A DNA stretch of 64,000 bases from Myotis daubentonii. Taxonomy: Eukaryota; Chordata; Mammalia; Chiroptera; Vespertilionidae. Position numbers and translations under genes: made by a program. Under the pieces are notes generated by a model. That model did no database searches. It saw nothing but the letters and a program-made list of their open reading frames with translations, and had not been told where the DNA came from. Every line of letters starts with the position of its first letter. The first letter of the stretch is position 1. Shown one piece after another: positions 12,415 through 24,224 of the stretch. The DNA is taken from positions 104,558,671 to 104,622,670 of the forward strand of contig NC_081844.1 of assembly GCF_963259705.1 (NCBI RefSeq), written 5' to 3'.

Positions 12415-13144
12415 TCCTATACCGTTTGTCTTCCAGAAACTATGCCAGCTGGTACCCATGGCCTCCCTGCAGCAGGGAGGAGAGGGCGGGAGAAAGCACA
12501 ACTGCTCTCAACCACCTCACCATGAGAGTGACACCCACTGATGCCATCCACAGACCATTGGCCAGAACCCATCACATGTTTCCAACCTAGCTGCAAGGGA
12601 GCCTAGGAAGTGGAGAACACACATGGACCATTTGACAAGCACCCTCTCTCTCACTCACAGATAGTGTTAGAGCTAGATTTGGAATACAAGTCATTTGAAT
12701 AATAAACTTCTTTCCACTACACCACTCTTTGTTCTCATAATGAATAAAAAAAAGATAGTGTTTATTTTCTTATTGGAAATGCTTTCTTCTCCATATTAGA
12801 AAAGGTGCCTCACTGTTGCTCCTGAGGGATTTTTTTTCCTTCCATTCTTCACTCCCCTCCCTTGTTCTAAGTGTTCGGCAACTAAGTTCAGGGTTCTTTG
12901 CCTGGGCAAAGAAAAGTGCTTTTCTTGATGCCAGTGGTTGCTATGCTACTGCAGTGTTCAGAGCACAGCTTTCCTGCAGTGAGAAGCCCTGTAAGCAGGC
13001 TGCTTAAGACTTGGGATGTCCACATCAGGCTCGGTGCTAAACTCTTCTGAAGGAAAAAACAGTGAGGGAACAAGTCCTCTTCCTCCCAGAACATGCACCA
13101 AACTTGTGGCTGGCTTCTTTCCTCTCCTGGCACCATACACGCCC

Positions 13145-13335
13145 TTCCACAATTTCTTTCTGTGCAAACACTGCCTGGAATACCTTCCACCGCCTCCCCA
13201 CTTCCTTCCCTCCCCCAGACACCCTGACTAATAGTTCCTACCCATTCTTTGAGACCCAGACCAGACATCAAGTCTGCAGTATGCCCTCCCTGATGTCTCA
13301 GGCTTTTTGGTTGAGTCCTGTTCAACACTCACTCA
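13145..13335 (+). repeat. L2 LINE 3' fragment
   Basis: CTGCCTGGAATACCTTCCAC and GCCCTCCCTGATGTCTCAGG resemble diverged L2. Confidence 0.5.
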
Positions 13336-14479
13336 GTCCCCACTGCAGGCCAGGCCCCGGGAAGGTGGTGGAGACACAATGACTACGAGTGGGCAAATTC
13401 TGCACCACCCTCCATGTGCCAGGATGACGCAGCTTCTTGATTCTGTTTGTTTATAATCTCATCTAATCTTGTTGAGTCTCCACATCACTGTGTACTGTGG
13501 CAACTTAAAATTTTCAAATTAAAGACATTTTGTGTCTTCAGATTTAAGCAGTCTTTCTAATTCAAACAGTCCCCTCCCGCTCTCTAAAAATCTTCTGGGG
13601 CTGGGTCCTGGGAACCCAACTCAAAAAGGGAAGAAAGACTCTGCCTTTGGCTTTCCCTAGAACTTATCTAAATGGCTCTCATTGGGACTTTAGCTCAAGA
13701 AGGAGTGTTGGGACACATGTGTCTTGTGGATTCAGGTCTCAACAGCAGACACCCTTCCCTCCCATCCCATATGCTTCCTTTCCAAGGAGGCCTTCCTCAT
13801 CCCTCTTCCCTGGGGCTCTAAAATGGACTGGCTGCCAGGGTACCTGGCTAATGCAAGAAGGTGTGACAGTAGGGAGTTTAATAGGTTCAAAATATCTTCC
13901 TGGGTTCACAAAGAGGATAAGTCAAGGTGTACCACCTCTGAGCGGCAGAGCTCTCAATCCTTGGCTGCACCTGGGGAGTTCGTTAAAACTGCAGAATCCT
14001 GGACTCTCCCCGGAGATTCTTACACTGAAAATAGGGAAGGGGGCCAGGGGGTGCATTGCAGCAGCCTCCCCAGGGGATTCGGATGCAGGTGGCCCCTTGC
14101 CTGACCCTCTCCAGTTGGAAACACAGCTCCTAGAGCCCGAGTGGAGGCAGGGAAGCAGCGTGGGCAGAGAGAAGTGGCTCCCAGCACACAGGGCAAACTT
14201 GCATCATGATACCTGAGATTTTATTACCCATCTCTCTGTTTATGTGACTGTCTGTGCTGATAAAGTGAACTCCTGACAGACAAGGTTTAAGTTTTATTTC
14301 TTTGTGTGCTCAGTCTGATATCAGCTTCCAGAAACTAGTCTGTGGACCTTGGTGGTAAAATACATCATTGTTATTGGCCAGTGTCCCTTAACAAAAGGAA
14401 AAGGAAAGAACGTTGTACAGAACTGGAGTTGTTCTAGTGCTTGATTCATAATACACCTCATCATTGGTCTACACAAGGG

Positions 14480-15935
14480 CCTGCTTTTATTTACGTACAT
14501 ATTCAGTTAGTTATTTTAATAAATTAAACATCCATGTACTCACCACCCAAAACAAAAACTAGATATTTAACAATCAGCCTAGCCAGTGTTTCTCAATGGT
14601 TGAGAATTGACCTATGAACCAGAAGGTCACTGTTCCATTCTTGGTCAGCTCACCTGCCTGGGTTGCAGGCTCAACACAAGTAGGGGGCATGCAGGATGCA
14701 GACAATCAGATCCAGATCAGTGATTCATTCTCTCTCATTGATGTTTCTATCTCTCTCTCCCTCTCTGAAATCAATAAAAATATATTTTGAAAAAACCTAA
14801 AAACAGTCAACTACATGTAACCACATGGCTCTCTTTTCCACATTCTTGAATCCTTTGTTAATCATTCCACTGCTGTCCTTTTTATGCAGTTTTAATGAAT
14901 AAATATTTTCCCTAGCATTTTGGTTATTTTAACTTTATATAAAGGGTATTGAACTGTGAGTAACTTAGAGGGACATACTTTTCCCTCTTAATTATTTTCA
15001 TAGTCAAATCTTTTCCCATTTAATATTATACTAAGATTCATCCATCTTACAGGTTGCTGGTGTTCATTGTTTTGAACACTGTAGGACATTCCACTGTTTT
15101 CAATTTTAGGCATTTGGGTTATTTCAGGTATTTTTTTCTATTGTAAGCACTACTGCTAAGAACATTCTTGTGCATGTCTCTTGTAGCACATATTTAAGAG
15201 TCTCTATTAGGCATAGAATTGCTAGATTTGCTTGGTCATAGACATTATGATATAGGGGATCTGAACATGTAAAGTCAGAGACAGTGCTCACCTGTTTTCC
15301 AAAGGTGGCTGCACTACCTTACATCTCCACCAGCAATACATATGTGAGTCGGTGGACCCACATTCTCTTTAGCTCTGGGTGTTGTCCTAGTTCTTCAGTT
15401 TTGCCCCTCCCCCCCCAAAAAAGACTGTAGAATGTCATTACTCTTTAAGTTACATTCACTTGACCACCAGTGATGCTGAAGATCTTTTCTTATATTTCTT
15501 TGCCACTTGCATTTCATGTATGTGGCATATCTGTCCATTCTTTTGTGCATTTTTCCATTGGTTTGGTTGTATTTCTCTTACTAATTTGCAGGATGTTTTA
15601 TATTTTCTTTATACTCATCTTTTGCTGGTTGTATGTATTACAAATATCTTCTCCCTATTTCTACACTTATAACTTCTTTTTTTTACTTAAGATATAGTTT
15701 TCCGACAGAAGTTTTTATTTTTAATACAAGCTTATCAATCATTTTCATTGTCAAATCTTGTTGTGTCTTGTTTAAGAAATCTTTCTCAACCCCAAAGTCT
15801 AAAAGATTTTCATTTATATTTTTACTAAGAATTCTATATTTTTAATAGTCATAAATCAATCTATAGCACTTACATTTATACAAAACATATATGGTGTGAG
15901 GTAGGAATCTGATTTTGTCTTTCCTGCCATTTCAA
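14480..15935 (-). mobile_element. old LINE-1/HAL1-like fragment, antisense
   Basis: A/T-rich antisense LINE-1 text: TCCACCAGCAATACATATG and TTTTCCAAAGGTGGCTGCAC correspond to the complement of the ORF2 3' region, with TTTTGTGCATTTTTCCATTGG further on. It is split by a Ves SINE at 14577-14795. Limits are approximate and the frames are degraded. Confidence 0.6.
14577..14795 (+). mobile_element. Ves SINE nested in an old LINE-1 piece
   Basis: The head CCTAGCCAGTGTTTCTCAAT is a diverged Ves promoter. It is followed by CCTATGAACCAGAAGGTCAC, a TCTCTCATTGATGTTTC segment and the terminal GAAATCAATAAAAATATATT. It interrupts LINE-1-like sequence that resumes at about 14800. The target duplication is weak, so it may be an older copy. 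Confidence 0.88.
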
Positions 15936-18900
15936 GTATGGGGCCGTCTCTTCTCCATGCCAGTGTCATTTTGCATTTCCAGGACATTGCTCTTCCCTGG
16001 AGACTTGAGGGCAGGGATTCCATCCCTGGTCCCCAGAGTGCATGCAGTTCCTCTGTGCTAGGTGAAAGCTGAAGGGTCTGAAGGGTCAGGGAAAAGGGGT
16101 AGCCTCTCCTTCCCAAGGCACGCCCCAAATTAGGCGCCTGTGTTATGTTAGCATCCCGGGGATTATGTGCAAAGACATAGCACTTCTCCAGGTGTAACAC
16201 CTTCTCAATCATGAAAGAGATGAGATGGTTTTTCTGAGAATGAGAATTTTTCTTATAACAAGAGATTGCCTGGGCCCCTAGGGCAAGCTTCTCATAGTTT
16301 TTCTATGTATCTGATAAAAAGATTCCTGAGCTGAGGGAGGAAGAACCGTGGTTTATTTACACAGTGGAATTCCTACAGTGGTCAAAACAATGAACACCAG
16401 CAACCTGTAATACGGATGAATCTTAGTATACTATTAAGTGAAGAACAGCAAGGACAATACCATCTGCAGTGGAAACGCCATTGGATGTTTGCTGAGTCCT
16501 TACTATGCCCCAGGCACCATGCAAAACTGCTAATGTGCATGATCTCACTCACGGCCCCACTGGGTGACCTTGGGCAGGCCACTTAACCCCAGTAGAATAA
16601 CCATAAAACCATGTGATTTTATAGAAGGTTAAACAGATGAAGGAAAACCGCATGATGACCTCACAGTCACAGAGCCAGGCTCAGAATGCTCGGAAAGGTT
16701 ACTGGCTGGAGCCAATTTATTTCTTTAATAAAGAGCCGTAGAGTTTTGAGGACCTAAGTTTTTTTTTCTCATCGGAGCATTTAGAAGCATCAAAGATCTT
16801 GAAATAGGGGTTTGGTCCTCCCAGTCACAGTGTTACAAAGTCACATCCAGTTCCAGAACGTCCCTTCCGCACTCCAGAGATCTGAGAGGGGGCTGTCCTT
16901 CACATCCATCCCCTTTTCAATGTGGTGGATCACAGAATCCCAGCCCCGAAAGAAACCTTTAGATATGGAATCAGAGAAGACAGTGATCTAATAAGCTGCA
17001 GACAAATCCAAGAGAGATTTATGAAAGTGCCCTTTTTTTTTGGCTGAAGTAAAAATAAAAGGGCATACAATCAAAGAAAAGAATCCCCTTTGAACCTCCA
17101 AAAATACTTAGAATAGCAGCTTTTAATGACATGCTGAAGTACAGTTTAATTGGGCAGGGGGAGAAGGCTCCCAGATCAATTCTTTAATGGAAATCCAAAT
17201 CAAGTCTTTTGCAATTTTTAAAAGGAGAATTTACCTCATTAAAGCTTGAGAACAGCACAATCAGGCTGCCCTTACACCTTCCAATCCGTGTTCCACAGGG
17301 TTCTTTTCTAGTTGGGGAACGATTCTTTATATAAGTGGAAACACATGTAATGAGGGAGTTTATGTAAACCTTTGAAAGGTTATATGTTTATTCCAATTCT
17401 TTTGTTTTTTGTTGTGAAATTATAGTCATGGATGGTTTAAATTATAGTGAGGCAGGTTTTAGACTGTCCTGAGACTTTTCTGTTGACCTGTTAAAGTTTG
17501 ATTTTGCTGTTGTTTCCCCCCAACATCTTCTTAGAATAGAAGGAAGTTTCCGTAAGACTCTGATGCAGTTAAATTGAAAACCCGCCACAGAGTCATTTCA
17601 ATTCAGGTAATATTTATTGAAAATATAAAAATGTAGCAGCACTGTGCTACAGGGAATATAAAAGAACTACAGTAATAAATAATTTTATGGCCACCACTTA
17701 TGTAACCTTTATTTGGTGCCTGGTGCTATGCTTAGCTTTTCACACATTATCTTGTTTCGTTATCATGACATCCCTGTAAAGTTTAGGTATGCACATCTCC
17801 CTCTTATAGGTGAGGAAGGTTGAGAGAGGTTGAGAAACATGGCAACAGTCACATCCCCAGTAGCGTGTCAGAGCCCAGAAGCAGCTGGGGGCTGCGTCCA
17901 CAATGCACTCTCTGGATTGCTGTGCAGTGTGGCGTCGGAACAGAAGGGTTTCTGCACCCCTTGGGGAGCTTGCAGCTGGGAGAGAAAAGATTCACCCCAA
18001 GGGTCTTCACACTTGAGCCCACACAGGCCGTGAAGGTGATGGGAATGAAGGTGCAGGGTCCTAGTCAGTAGGCCGTTTAATAAGGTGACCTGAGCAAATG
18101 TGTATTTCTAATGCCATCTGCAGTTAACTTTTCCCAGAAGATTTTCCACTTACCCACTGAACGTGAGGGCTTCCTTCACTTCACAAGGTGATGTGACTCC
18201 TTTCATTTTTTTCCTAAAACACAGTGCCATTTGGTCAGTCATTCATGTCCCCACCTTGGACAGAGACAAGTTCCAAGTATTTCTCTTACTAAGGAAATGG
18301 AGTGGCAATGATCCATGGACACTCGCTTAGGGTGGGGAGTGAGAGGAAGCAGTGAGGCCTGGGGCAGAGTCTGTGCCAGGGTGTATAGGATGCTGCGGAT
18401 CAGTGCCCAGTGCTTGTTGCCATGTCTATTTTTTTAAAAAGAAGTCCTCCTTTGGGATTTCTATCTGAAATCTGTTTTTTTTTGTTTGTTTTTTTTTAAA
18501 CAAAACAGGATGCAGGCCAAATAAACCTACATATGGACCCAGGGCAATAGCCTCTGGTTTAAATTTGTAACTTATAAGGTTCAATAAAGTTATAGGGTTT
18601 TAATAAATGTATATTTTATAGGTTTATTTATAAATAACCCTTTAAGAATGACCATTACCAGAATTCAGTGAGAACAGTGCTTTTGGAACATTGGGGATGG
18701 GTTCATGGAGGAGGCGGGATGTCAGTGAACATCAGAGAATAGTGAGTGTGATAAAGCCTTCTCTGGAGGAGTCTAGGGAGAGCTGGGTGTGTATCCGCTG
18801 GGTGTGTCTGAGCTGGGCCTCAAGGGGACTTGGGGTTCACCCTTGCCTGACATGCTCCCTTGCTAATGGGGGGCTCAGCCCACATCATAAGTTCTACCAG

Positions 18901-19081
18901 ACCTCTCCTGGGCACACTGGTCCAGTGTTGGAAAAGATGACATTTATTGTTTATAGGAGTTAGTATTATCAAAACACTGTGAGTTTTCATAGAAGATTTG
19001 GAAATATAGAAAAGCACCCATGGTCTCATGATTCAGAGGTAACCATTGTTTATTCTTCCTCTCTTTTATATCATATTATTA

Positions 19082-19251
19082 TCTATAATAATAAAAGCAT
19101 AATATGCCAATTAGACCGGACAGCCAAAAGACCTTCCAAACATCCTTCCAGATGACCTTCTGGATGAAGCTGGGGCTGTGAGGGCTAAGGCAAGCCTCTG
19201 TGGCTGTGAGGGCCGAGCCCCTTGCACAAATTTCATGCATCAGGCCTCTAG
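19082..19251 (+). mobile_element. short non-autonomous Helitron (170 bp)
   Basis: It begins TCTATAATAATAAAAGCATA after an A and ends GCACAAATTTCATGCATC, then AGGCCTCTAG before a T. Both ends match bat Helitron termini. The terminal hairpin is imperfect. The body has CCAATTAGACCGGACAGCC, shared with the copy at 60576. Confidence 0.92.
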
Positions 19252-19555
19252 TTTTACATAATTGTCATAAGGTCTTACCAGGTTTGAGATCTGCATTATC
19301 CACTGAGAATTATCAGGACTGTTTTTCCAGGCTATTTTTAAGGACTTGGGGATTTTATTATATAGATGGGCTATGACCGAGTTCACTATTTTCCCATTTA
19401 GGGAAATCTGGGTTCATTTAATTTTACGATAGAAAAACTTACTGGAATCCATAGCTTAGCCGACAGTGTTGTCCTTTTTTGCTCATGATTTCTTTACTGT
19501 TGGGCATGAATCTCACCCAGCTTTCCCAGCGCTGGCCCAGGATTCTGACTCTCCC

Positions 19556-19806
19556 TTCCTCCTCCTCCTCCTCCTCCTCCTCCTCCTCCTCCTCCTCCTC
19601 CTCCTCCTCCTCCTCCTCCTCCTCCCCCTTCTTCTTCTTCTTCTTCTTCTTCTTCTTCTTCTTCTTCTTCTTCTTCTTCTTCTTCTTCTTCTTCTTCTTC
19701 TTCTTCTTCTTCTTCTTCTTCTTCTTCTTCTTCTTCTCCTTCTTCTTCTTCTTCTTCTTCTTCTTCTTCTTCTTCTTCTTCTTCTTCTTCTTCTTCTTCT
19801 TCTTCT

Positions 19807-19858
<52 letters not shown>
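19556..19858 (+). repeat. pure pyrimidine microsatellite (TCC)n(TTC)n(TC)n
   Basis: About 300 bp of uninterrupted C and T: (TCC) to about 19625, (TTC) from 19629 to about 19809 with one interruption near 19737, then (TC) to 19858. Long poly-Leu, poly-Phe, poly-Ser and poly-Arg ORFs across it are artefacts. Confidence 0.98.
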
Positions 19859-19861
<3 letters not shown>

Positions 19862-21889
19862 AATTTGCTTCCTCCCAATTCAATAGATGCAGTGTAAAGC
19901 ATACCATATTGTCTCTCATACTGAGCTGGAGTGGCATGATCCAATTTGGGAGGGATGTGTTTTCACAATGGCATCATAATCCTTGACGAAGAGGGTGTGT
20001 CCGTGTGTGGCACTTACACTCAACCACACAGAGAACCCTCATTAGCCCTGGGCAGCCAAAGTGGATTTGCTGAGCATGACATCCTCCAGGCAGGAGCGAC
20101 TGCCCAAGTGGAACCAGACACTGAGCAAAGAGGGGGAAGCCAATTAACCAAAGGCAAACGAGGCCCTGACAATGGCATGAGCCTAAGAGGATGAAATAAC
20201 TTGAGAGACATCCATTTCTGAAGTCGGCACAGCTCAGGACAGTTGTTCAGAACAAGGGTTTGGATCAGGTCCTGACTTTGTTGCCTTAACCAGTTCACCT
20301 CACCCCTAGGAGCATCCAATTCCTCACCCGTCAAAGGGCACAGTGTAGGGTGCTGACCTCACTGGTTTATCCTGAGCAGTAAACAGGATAAAGCCTGCAT
20401 GAGGCGTAGGGGGGTCTGGCACTCAGAAGGGGCAGCAATGGTGTATCATCATCATTGATAACTGTTACTAGTATTTGTCATTGTCTGACAGTGGGTCAGA
20501 ATGTGGAGCTGGACTCAGGAGACCAAGATTCTCAGCTCAACAGGTTTCTATCTACTCCAGCTGGGAAGTGAATGGGTCTCTAAGTCTCTCTCTTTCTCTG
20601 TTGCTGTCTCTCTCTCTCTTTCTTTCTCAAATGAGACACTTGGATTAGGGGTCATGGCATGTGTGCGGACCTCCATGTGCCCAGAACTATAGGTCACGCT
20701 TTTCATGGAGCTCATGTGAGCCCTATCTCAGAGGTGCTACTATTAGCTCCTTTTCCAGAAGCTAAAATGGAGACTTAGGAAGCTGGGATTCAACCCCAGG
20801 TTGCTAACATCTGCACTACCCTTACTTGTCTCTGCATCCCAGCGCTCTGTCATGATGGCTGATACACATGTGGATTGGTCACACTTGAGGCTTTTGAATG
20901 ACTACGAAGGTGATGATGTTCAGGGCTGTGTTCACGGTGCACCCTTCTCTCTATTACTTAACCCCCCCCCCCCAAATTGTAGGCAAACAAATTCCAGAAG
21001 GAATCTCCTGTTAGACTTTGGGGACAGCTTCTGATACCTCCACTTTGTTTAACATAAATGACACTAGTAGACACTTGTTCTACTTGGGTGGTGGGTTAAT
21101 TTGAGAGATACCGGAAGGGTTGTATGTGCTTGCATGCATTAAAGAATGTAGCATGCCATGGCAGTGGGGGGATCAAATATCTGAGCCAGAGGGCCCTTAA
21201 CAGCTGCCCAGACACAGTCAGACTCAGCAGTTCAGAGAACAGGTTCACCCCTGGATGGACCGCAGCCAGCCACTCGCCCTCTTCTCCCAGAGAGTGCTCC
21301 CTCCCTCTCTCCGCCCTCCCGCCAAGACAATTTAGTTTTAAACATAAATATTCTAGGTCTAAAGAAATCTCTGCTCTGGCTCTGATGAGGGAGGTCGGCA
21401 GTGGGGAGGCTGTGCATGTGGGTGGTCAGGTACAAGGACAACTCTCTGTACTTTCTGTTCAATTTTGCTGGGATCTTAAAGCTGCTCTACAGGGATGGTT
21501 TATTATAAAATGGTAGAAATGCAGCGAGCGCACGCAGACACATAAGCACACATTGATTGGCCCCTCCCGCCATTCTTTGGAAGAACAGACAGAAAGGCCC
21601 TGAAGGATTGAGAGGCCCTCAGAGGCCCCTCAGTCGCCCACACACCGATAGTTATCATTGGTCCTCTGACCCAGGAGCGGTAGGGTCCTCTTTCTCTCTG
21701 GTTCACGGGAGCATGTCAGGCTTTTAGGGAGGCAGTGAGAGAGTTCCTTCATTGCCCAGGCCTGTGGTGGGGCCCATGGTGGTCTCTGCCCTTGCTGGCT
21801 CTCTGGTGTCACTGTCCCTGCAACAAACCCACGTAAGCCATCTGTGATGAGGACTAGGTGGTGGTTCAGGCCCACCTGTGCCCACGCCA

Positions 21890-21920
21890 CTGCCCCCCCC
21901 CCCGCACCCCCCCCCCCCCA
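21890..21920 (+). repeat. interrupted poly-C tract
   Basis: Two C runs separated by GCA, about 30 bp. The exact length is unreliable. Similar C runs occur at 6225-6236 and 61910-61923. Confidence 0.9.
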
Positions 21921-22580
21921 GCTTCCAGCTGTACGGGATTAACCTCCTCCCTGCCTTTGACTCCGCCATGGCAGGTTCACCTGGCCCAGGCCCACACTGT
22001 CCTCACGCAAACCCTTTTTAAAATGCATTGCCTTCACCTCCGTCTGGAACCACTTCACCTTGCCCCACGCCCTCTCCTGAAGCCTGCTGCAGGTGTCCAC
22101 TGCTGCTCAGGGAGGCCTCCTCTCCTCTGCGCCCCCTCCGGGCCCAGGATGTGGGGTGGCGATTGACTATAGGCCCCATAGAGAAGTGGGGGCTGTAGGA
22201 ACTTACCCCGTGCCATTTTCCCTCCCAGAGAGAGCGACAACCAGTTTTCTTTCTGGGTCATCTCAGAAACAGACACACTTTGCCAGGTGAGCTGTCTTTT
22301 ATCTGACAGAGCACTGTCTGATCTCATCTGGGGGAGGCACATTTCTCACTAATGTGGCTTTGGCCTCAGTCGCCTTGGATCAGCCATTGCTCTGCTTAGA
22401 AGCAATTGGCTCCTTCCCACCAGCTTGAGCCTGTTTTGCCCCAGAGCTGCCATTCAGCTGGTTCTGCTACAAGGACACAGTCAGCCGTGTGTGTGTGTGT
22501 GTGTGGTCATTCTAGTACTCCTTTCCCTAGTGAAATCTTTGTAGGCTCCCCAAATAGATGGGAAAGTTGTCAACTTCTCC

Positions 22581-22653
22581 TCCAGGAAAATGTGTGGTGT
22601 TTCAGGGACCTGCAATGAGTTGCAGCTCTGACATCCAGGCTGCTTCCTGGTGG
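22581..22653 (+). repeat. short dispersed duplication, copy 1 (continuous)
   Basis: CAGGAAAATGTGTGGTGTTT through CAGCTCTGACATCCAGGCT to CCTGGTGG is continuous here. The same text occurs in two pieces at 23706-23745 and 23967-23998. Confidence 0.85.
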
Positions 22654-22807
22654 TGAGTTACAGTTGCACCGATGTAGGACCTCTGGGCCTCCTGCTGGCA
22701 GCTCTGGCTGTGAGGTGGGTTCCTCGGTGACATTGGGTTCATCATAAGTTCGACAGATGCAATGGAACCGCACGGTCTGAGTTTGGGGAGGCGCTCCTCC
22801 TCTCATG

Positions 22808-22965
22808 CTGCTCTCAGATTTCCCTTGTATTTGCACATCGCCGCCACCTTGACTCCAAGCAGCATATCTTCTCTGTGATCCAAAGAATCGCTGCTGAGCA
22901 GGGGCTCAATCAGTGTTTCCAGGACGAAGGGATGATTGCCTTCATCAAGGGAATGTAACAGTCTA
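22808..22965 (-). other. second unidentified exon-like ORF, minus strand
   Basis: About 170 bp downstream on the same strand, past a MIR-like segment, an acceptor-like TTTTCTCCAATAG opens a frame reading LLHSLDEGNHPFVLETL then IEPLLSSDSL, about 52 codons before TGA. The wording is vaguely ankyrin-like. The opposite strand is also open here (FQDEGMIAFIKGM), so the coding claim is weak. Confidence 0.2.
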
Positions 22966-22984
22966 TTGGAGAAAACACTCTACT

Positions 22985-23115
22985 AAGAGTCAGAAGAGTT
23001 AAACTCTAGTCCAGGAAAGCTACTAACCAGCTGTGTGACCTTGGACAAAGCCCTTAACCTCTCTGGACTCCATTCTTCATGTGTATCATCGGAGAGTTGG
23101 AGTTCTAGTACCCTG
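22985..23115 (+). repeat. MIR SINE fragment
   Basis: ACCAGCTGTGTGACCTTGGA and CTTAACCTCTCTGGACTCCA match MIR. It sits between the two exon-like minus-strand ORFs. Confidence 0.7.
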
Positions 23116-23129
23116 TCCATCTCTGATAG

Positions 23130-23393
23130 TCACTGAGTCTGCACTGCCAGACAACATAGAGAAAGAGGTAGCGACTTCAAGGAGACCGAAAGCTGCTTGA
23201 AAAACGCTTTGTCATCCTGGGGTGTGGAGAGCACTCGGGTCAGCCGGACATGAAAGACACTGAAGGACTCGCTGTGCTCAGAGGCATCCAGGGCCGTGTA
23301 CTGTCCCCACAGGCCACAGCCAATTCCATGCTGGGTCACCGAGAGGTTTGTGGGGATGGGCTCGGTGTTTTCTGGCACGAGGGCACCTGAAAG
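23130..23393 (-). other. unidentified exon-like ORF, minus strand
   Basis: On the minus strand a good splice acceptor (TGCTGCCCCCTTTCAG, ending at about 23386) opens onto an ORF of about 85 codons that includes NLSVTQHGIGCGLWGQY and SFSVFHVRLTRVL before a stop near 23130. Its composition looks protein-like rather than repeat-like, and it is not explained by any listed repeat. I do not recognise a family. No strong donor is visible at its 3' side, so it could be a chance ORF, a degenerate exon or a terminal exon. Confidence 0.25.
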
Positions 23394-23705
23394 GGGGCAG
23401 CAGTCAGGACCATGGAGCTTCATTTACAGGTGGCTTTTCCTCTTAATACAGATATTTCTGTGGGTCTCAAATAATTGCTCTTCATCAGGCTCGCTCCCGC
23501 CAATATTGCAGACTTGCCGGGACCTATGTGTGTAGCGAGATGCTTGGTTTGGTTTGGTTTGGTTTACAGGGATTCGGGGCTCCCCTCTGGTGGCAGCTGC
23601 AGGTTTTAAAATCAATCACAGCCCAGGTAGCAGGAGGGTCACCACAGCACTCTGCTGTCTGTTCTAGGCTGGTGCCGAGAAATCAAGCTGGTCCCAGCTG
23701 CCTCC

Positions 23706-23998
23706 CAGGAAAATGTGTGGTGTTTCAGGGGCCTGCAGTGAGTTGTAAACCTTGATAGATGGTGGGACCTGCTGTCAGTGAACAGCAGAATAGCTTGTAC
23801 CGTGTTCAAAGGAAAAGAAGAAATTATTTCTCAGAGCGTAAGAACCAGGATGTTCTCACGCCCTAGTTCATCATGAGATCACTGGCCACGTACATCAAGA
23901 CACAGCCCCCCTGGGTGTGTGAGGGAGCAGAGAGATGGCTTTCCTGCATTTGCTCCATGACAGGGAGCAGCTCTGACATCCAGGCTCCTCCCTGGTGG
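23706..23998 (+). repeat. short dispersed duplication, copy 2 (split by 221 bp)
   Basis: Nearly the same text as 22581-22653, but interrupted after GAGTTG by about 221 bp (23746-23966) before CAGCTCTGACATCCAGGCT resumes. The interruption has no visible target duplication. Confidence 0.8.
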
Positions 23999-24018
23999 CC
24001 AGTCTTCTGGAAGTTTTC

Positions 24019-24224
24019 TTTTTAATATATTTTTATTGATTTCAGAGAGAGGGAGAGAGAGATAGAAACATCAGTGATGAGAGAGAATCATTGATCGGCT
24101 GCCTCCTGCACGCCCCCTACTGCGGGTAGAGACGGAAACCCGGGCATGTGCCCTGACTGGGAATCAAACCGTGACCTCCTGGGTCATAGGTACAGCTCAA
24201 CCACTGAGCCACACCTGTTGGGCT
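24019..24224 (-). mobile_element. Ves SINE, antisense to the gene
   Basis: The complement carries the full Ves order: tRNA-like head (GGCTCAGTGGTTGAGC), central CAGTCAGGGCACATGCCCGG, a region ending CATCACTGATGTTTC, a TC-rich run and the A-rich tail. The flanks TTCTGGAAGTTT and TTCTGGCAGCGTTT at about 24005 and 24225 are an imperfect target duplication. Confidence 0.92.

Noticed and set aside
12888..13328. 146-codon minus-strand ORF
   Set aside because: It overlaps L2-like sequence, has no recognisable motif and other frames are similarly open.
19466..19944. ORFs of 135-143 codons rich in Leu, Phe, Ser or Arg
   Set aside because: These are direct translations of the (TCC)(TTC)(TC) microsatellite.
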